A stretch of DNA of 64,000 nt from NCBI GenBank assembly GCA_905182985.1, contig CAJJDN010000005.1:127823-191822 (forward strand). The letters are read 5' to 3'. Of the stretch, positions 61,310-64,000 are shown in pieces. Source of the stretch: Paramecium sonneborni. Its lineage: Eukaryota > Ciliophora > Oligohymenophorea > Peniculida > Parameciidae. Made by a program: the position numbers and the translations under genes. The notes beneath the pieces are model-generated. The model was not told the DNA's origin, made no database searches, and was given only the letters and a program-made list of their open reading frames with translations. The number at the start of each line of letters is the position of its first letter. The stretch's first letter is position 1.

Positions 61310-62268
61310 ATGAGAACCACTTAAGAGAAATACGAACACGTAAGAGCCGAATAAGCACAAGCTCCCATAAATGAAATTAAAGTCTCTGCCAGAGGTCTCG
61401 ATGGATCTTACATCAAAAGAGCAATTGAATTGTTGTAAGGCACATAAGATATCCCCAAATAAGAATTTGTAGTAATCAAAGGAATTGACAATGCAATCCC
61501 TAAGGTTTTAATTATTAGTGAAATTGTAAGAAGAAGAGTAGTTGGATTATCATAAGTATATAAAAATATTATATAAAAGATTAATCAAATAGGTAATACT
61601 TAAATTGTGGACAAATATGTACCAACAGAAGAAGGATTAGTAGAAGTCAGTATTACTAAATAATTGTCTATATTGACTGTTAAATTGACTACCAAACCAA
61701 CAGAAGAAGAAAAAAGGTCTGTTGGATACTAAGAACCCCTCCCTGAATCTGAAGTTGTTCCTTAAAGATAAAGATAATGTATTTTAATATATTTAATTAT
61801 TTAGAAGGAGAAAAAAGAGAAAGAAATACAAGATAAAATAGAGGAGGTCCAAGAGGTGAAAATAACAGAGGTCAAGATAGAAGAGATAATAGAGATAATA
61901 GAGATAATAGAGATAATAGAGATAATAGAGATAATAGAGACAATAGAGACAATAGAGACAATAGAGACAATAGAGATAATAGAGAGAGAAGAGAAAGAAG
62001 AGATAACAGAGATAACAGAGATAACAGAGATAATAGAGATAATAGAGATAATAGAGATAACAGAGATAATAGAGATAATAGAGACAGAAGAGATAACAGA
62101 GAAAATAGAGATAACAGAGATAATAGAGATAATAGAGACAGAAGAGATAACAGAGAAAATAGAGACAATAGAGATAATAGAGATAATAGAAGAGATAATA
62201 ATAGAGACAATAATAGATAAAATAATTCTAGAAATAACAATACAAGAGATTAAGAAAATAAATAATGA
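61310..62268 (+). CDS. Alba-domain protein with Arg-Asp-Asn repeat tail
   Basis: 310 residues, one 26-nt intron (61779-61804). Residues 15-125 are an Alba nucleic-acid-binding domain: NEIKVSARGLDGSYIKRAIE, FVVIKGIDNAIPKVLIISEI, then VPTEEGLVEVSITKQLSILT. Residues 165-300 consist of about 30 copies of Arg-Asp-Asn with a few Arg-Glu-Arg variants, a charged disordered tail preceded by an RGGP/RGENNRG patch. Alba plus RGG-like tails occur in protist proteins that bind RNA and form granules (translation control); here the tail is RDN rather than RGG. Likely a cytoplasmic RNA-binding protein. The 9-nt repeat also creates long antisense open frames that are not genes. Confidence 0.9.
61880..62206 (+). 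repeat. 9-bp coding minisatellite (AGAGATAAT and variants)
   Basis: About 35 tandem units of a 9-mer, mostly AGAGATAAT or AGAGATAAC, coding Arg-Asp-Asn in the Alba tail. Unit length is a multiple of three, so copy-number changes keep frame. Variants such as AGAGAAAAT and AGAGACAGA are themselves repeated in blocks, indicating past unequal exchange or slippage. Confidence 0.9.
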
Positions 62269-62355
62269 CATTTATAACATCAATTTAAGGAATAACAATA
62301 AAATTTTACAATATTCACAAAATTATATATATTTAGATAATTTAATTAATATTCT

Positions 62356-63120
62356 ATGCAGAATGATATAAATATATCATTGAATTAAGACTAAATTAAG
62401 CAAACCATAATGGTAATAGGATTTCAACAATGTGGGAAGACTACTCTCTTTTAAAAATTTACAGCAATAAATCAAAAACTTTTCCAAGAATCTAATATTC
62501 CAGATTACGATATAGAATTAATTGATACGCCTTCCTATAATTCTTTTTTTACTTTATAAACTTTTAGGGATCCAAAAGTTACTGGATATATAATAATATT
62601 TTGTGAGCAAACTTCAGAAATTATGAAATCGATTAAGGAAATTCGGAAAAAATTATTTTAAATTAATGGTTAACATAAAAGGACCATCATAATTTTTAAT
62701 GAATTTACTTATGAAAATCAGTCATCTGCAATTTAAGAAGAAATTTCAAATATCTAATATTGGTGCAAATAATAGGATATTATATTTTCGTAGATTAATG
62801 TATTAAGAGCTACATCTAAAGAAATTAGTAATTGTTAATACATAAATAGTAAATTTGTTTGAGAAGATGTTTATGAAGAAAATACGAACCACTTTGTTCT
62901 AGAAAATCTTTATAATAGTCTAGTTTGCGATTGCAATTTATATTTTTTTATATGCCCTTTGGCTTTCTATTAAGGATCCATCATTAATTGTATTATCTTA
63001 TAATTTTTGTTTTAGATAAGCAATGTATCTTTAGAGATTTACTGCTTAGCTTTGCTATGCTTAGGGATTTCAAATATTTTCATTCCATATTTTTGTATAA
63101 TTTAACAATATTCATAGTGA
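62356..63120 (+). CDS. P-loop GTPase-like protein fused to a hydrophobic C-terminus (structure uncertain)
   Basis: The first 164 residues have a clear P-loop, MVIGFQQCGKTTLFQKF, then a Walker-B-like IELIDTPSYNSF and strands IIIFCE and RTIIIFNEF; the NKxD motif is not kept. It vaguely recalls small IDTPG-type GTPases such as EutP but is not assignable. The frame meets TGA at 62860; an 18-nt intron (62849-62866, GTA..AAG) removes it in frame and continues into a Cys-rich, two-helix region (LVCDCNLYFFICPLAFYQG, ISNIFIPYFCIIQQ) ending at TGA 63118. Without that intron the protein stops at 62862 (168 residues). Beyond 63120 the same frame stays open to 63477. The 18-nt intron is at the lower size limit, so the fusion is tentative. 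Confidence 0.55.
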
Positions 63121-64000
63121 GAGCAGGAATTAAGGATTCAAATAATTAATGCATTAATAGAGTAAACAACATTTAGTTAGTAAGTCCAAATTTTTCAGTT
63201 GTTTAGTTACTGTTATCTCAGTAATAACCTTGATTATTGCCTCCATGTACTTCAAATTGCTATCCTGCCTGATTATGTCTATACTTTTCACGTTTAATTC
63301 AGTTCTTTGCTTATTTTATACATTTTATCTATGAAAAGTTATATTTATTAAGATCATTTAATGATTATTTATAAAAAAGATATATATAATAAATAAATCT
63401 AAGGTCTCTTTCAATATTTATTTTTTGATGCTAAAAATAAAAATTTTTACATTTCATTTTGCAATCATTATTTTTGACCATCATAATGATAATGGTCTAT
63501 TCAAATAAATAATATTAATAAATATTTTAATTCTCTAAGAATAATAGTTATTCTAGATAGAAAAATTTAGACATGTTAGAGCATGCGATGAAATCAGTAA
63601 ATATTACTATATAATAACAATTAATATTCTTAGATAGTTTATTTAATTCAAGAATCAAGTAACATTAATAAAATTTATTGGAATAAACCCTTACTTTATA
63701 AGTTTAATTATGAGGACATATAATTTATTTCAAAAGAAGCTTAAAATAAAAATAAATTTACAAAAAAAAAGTATTAGTAAAATTATTAAATCATTATCTT
63801 TAATCAGGAATGTGATTAAAAGAAGTAAATTATAATCTCATGACCATTTTATTAAGAATTAATGGATAATTTTGAAGTAATTTTAAATTTTTATAAGAGA
63901 AAAAGCTAAGAATTCTTTTTCTCTTGATGAAAACAAAAAATATAAAAAATAAATAAAAATAAATGATACACTATATATGTGTTAATAAAATATCATATAA
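63121..64000. other. Right-hand edge, no supported gene
   Basis: The first 350 bp continue, after the TGA at 63118, the open frame of the preceding gene (EQELRIQIINALIEQ, NLDYCLHVLQIAILPDYVY) and may be its last exon. From 63480 to the end nothing coding is visible, and no telomeric repeat occurs. Confidence 0.4.

Noticed and set aside
61801..62271. Long open frames on the minus strand and other plus frame across the Alba repeat (Ile/Ser/Leu-rich proteins)
   Set aside because: They are by-products of a 9-bp repeat lacking stops in any frame; only the Arg-Asp-Asn frame joins to a conserved domain.
62867..63334. Separate 155-residue membrane protein starting four bases after the P-loop gene's stop
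   Set aside because: A 4-bp spacer is implausible for two ciliate genes, and the frame continuous with the P-loop gene has the better Cys/hydrophobic pattern. Not excluded without RNA data.

Overview
The window looks like macronuclear DNA of a ciliate, most likely Paramecium or a close relative. It is very AT-rich. Almost every gene reads open only if TAA and TAG are sense codons, with TGA as the sole stop. TAA sits exactly where conserved glutamines belong, for example the Q of DTAGQE in the Rab gene, so the code is the ciliate nuclear code (UAA/UAG = Gln). Introns are tiny (about 20-37 nt, mode 23-26), start GT (nearly always GTA) and end TAG or, unusually often, AAG. Spacers between genes are often only 20-60 bp. 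Gene models below were spliced by hand, keeping frame across every intron; lengths were checked to be multiples of three.

Layout. 0.4-11.4 kb: an unidentified protein, a PKA regulatory subunit, two neighbouring PX-domain paralogues on the minus strand, an AP-1 sigma adaptin, two small paralogues sharing a YYDL motif, a degenerate Rab-like protein and COX19. 11.4-17.9 kb: two exact direct duplications (1200 and 1249 bp), each joined at a single N and almost certainly assembly artefacts; they hold a tRNA-Glu, a small membrane protein, a BDP1-like SANT protein and a DRC10-like axonemal protein. 17.4-28.5 kb: a minus-strand run with a vWA/alpha-kinase, an RCC1/coiled-coil protein, a long coiled coil, a MORN protein, another coiled coil and a MATE transporter. 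28.8-39.0 kb: two giant tandem multipass membrane paralogues. 39.6-46.6 kb: two more MORN proteins, an MFS transporter, and gene-poor DNA that looks like decayed genes. 46.6-58.5 kb: a catalytically dead M16 insulinase homologue, a DUSP-USP deubiquitinase, ATG3, a GMPPA-like protein, an EF-hand PIP kinase, an unidentified membrane-anchored protein and a UBC4/5-type E2. 58.5-64 kb: a broken SLC25 carrier, Rab2, an Alba protein with a long Arg-Asp-Asn repeat tail, and a P-loop/membrane protein.

Many products belong to endomembrane traffic and signalling (PX, AP-1, Rab2, PIP kinase, PKA-R) or to cilium and cortex (DRC10, MORN, RCC1 coiled coils), as expected for a ciliate. No operons, CRISPR, insertion sequences or telomeric repeats were seen.
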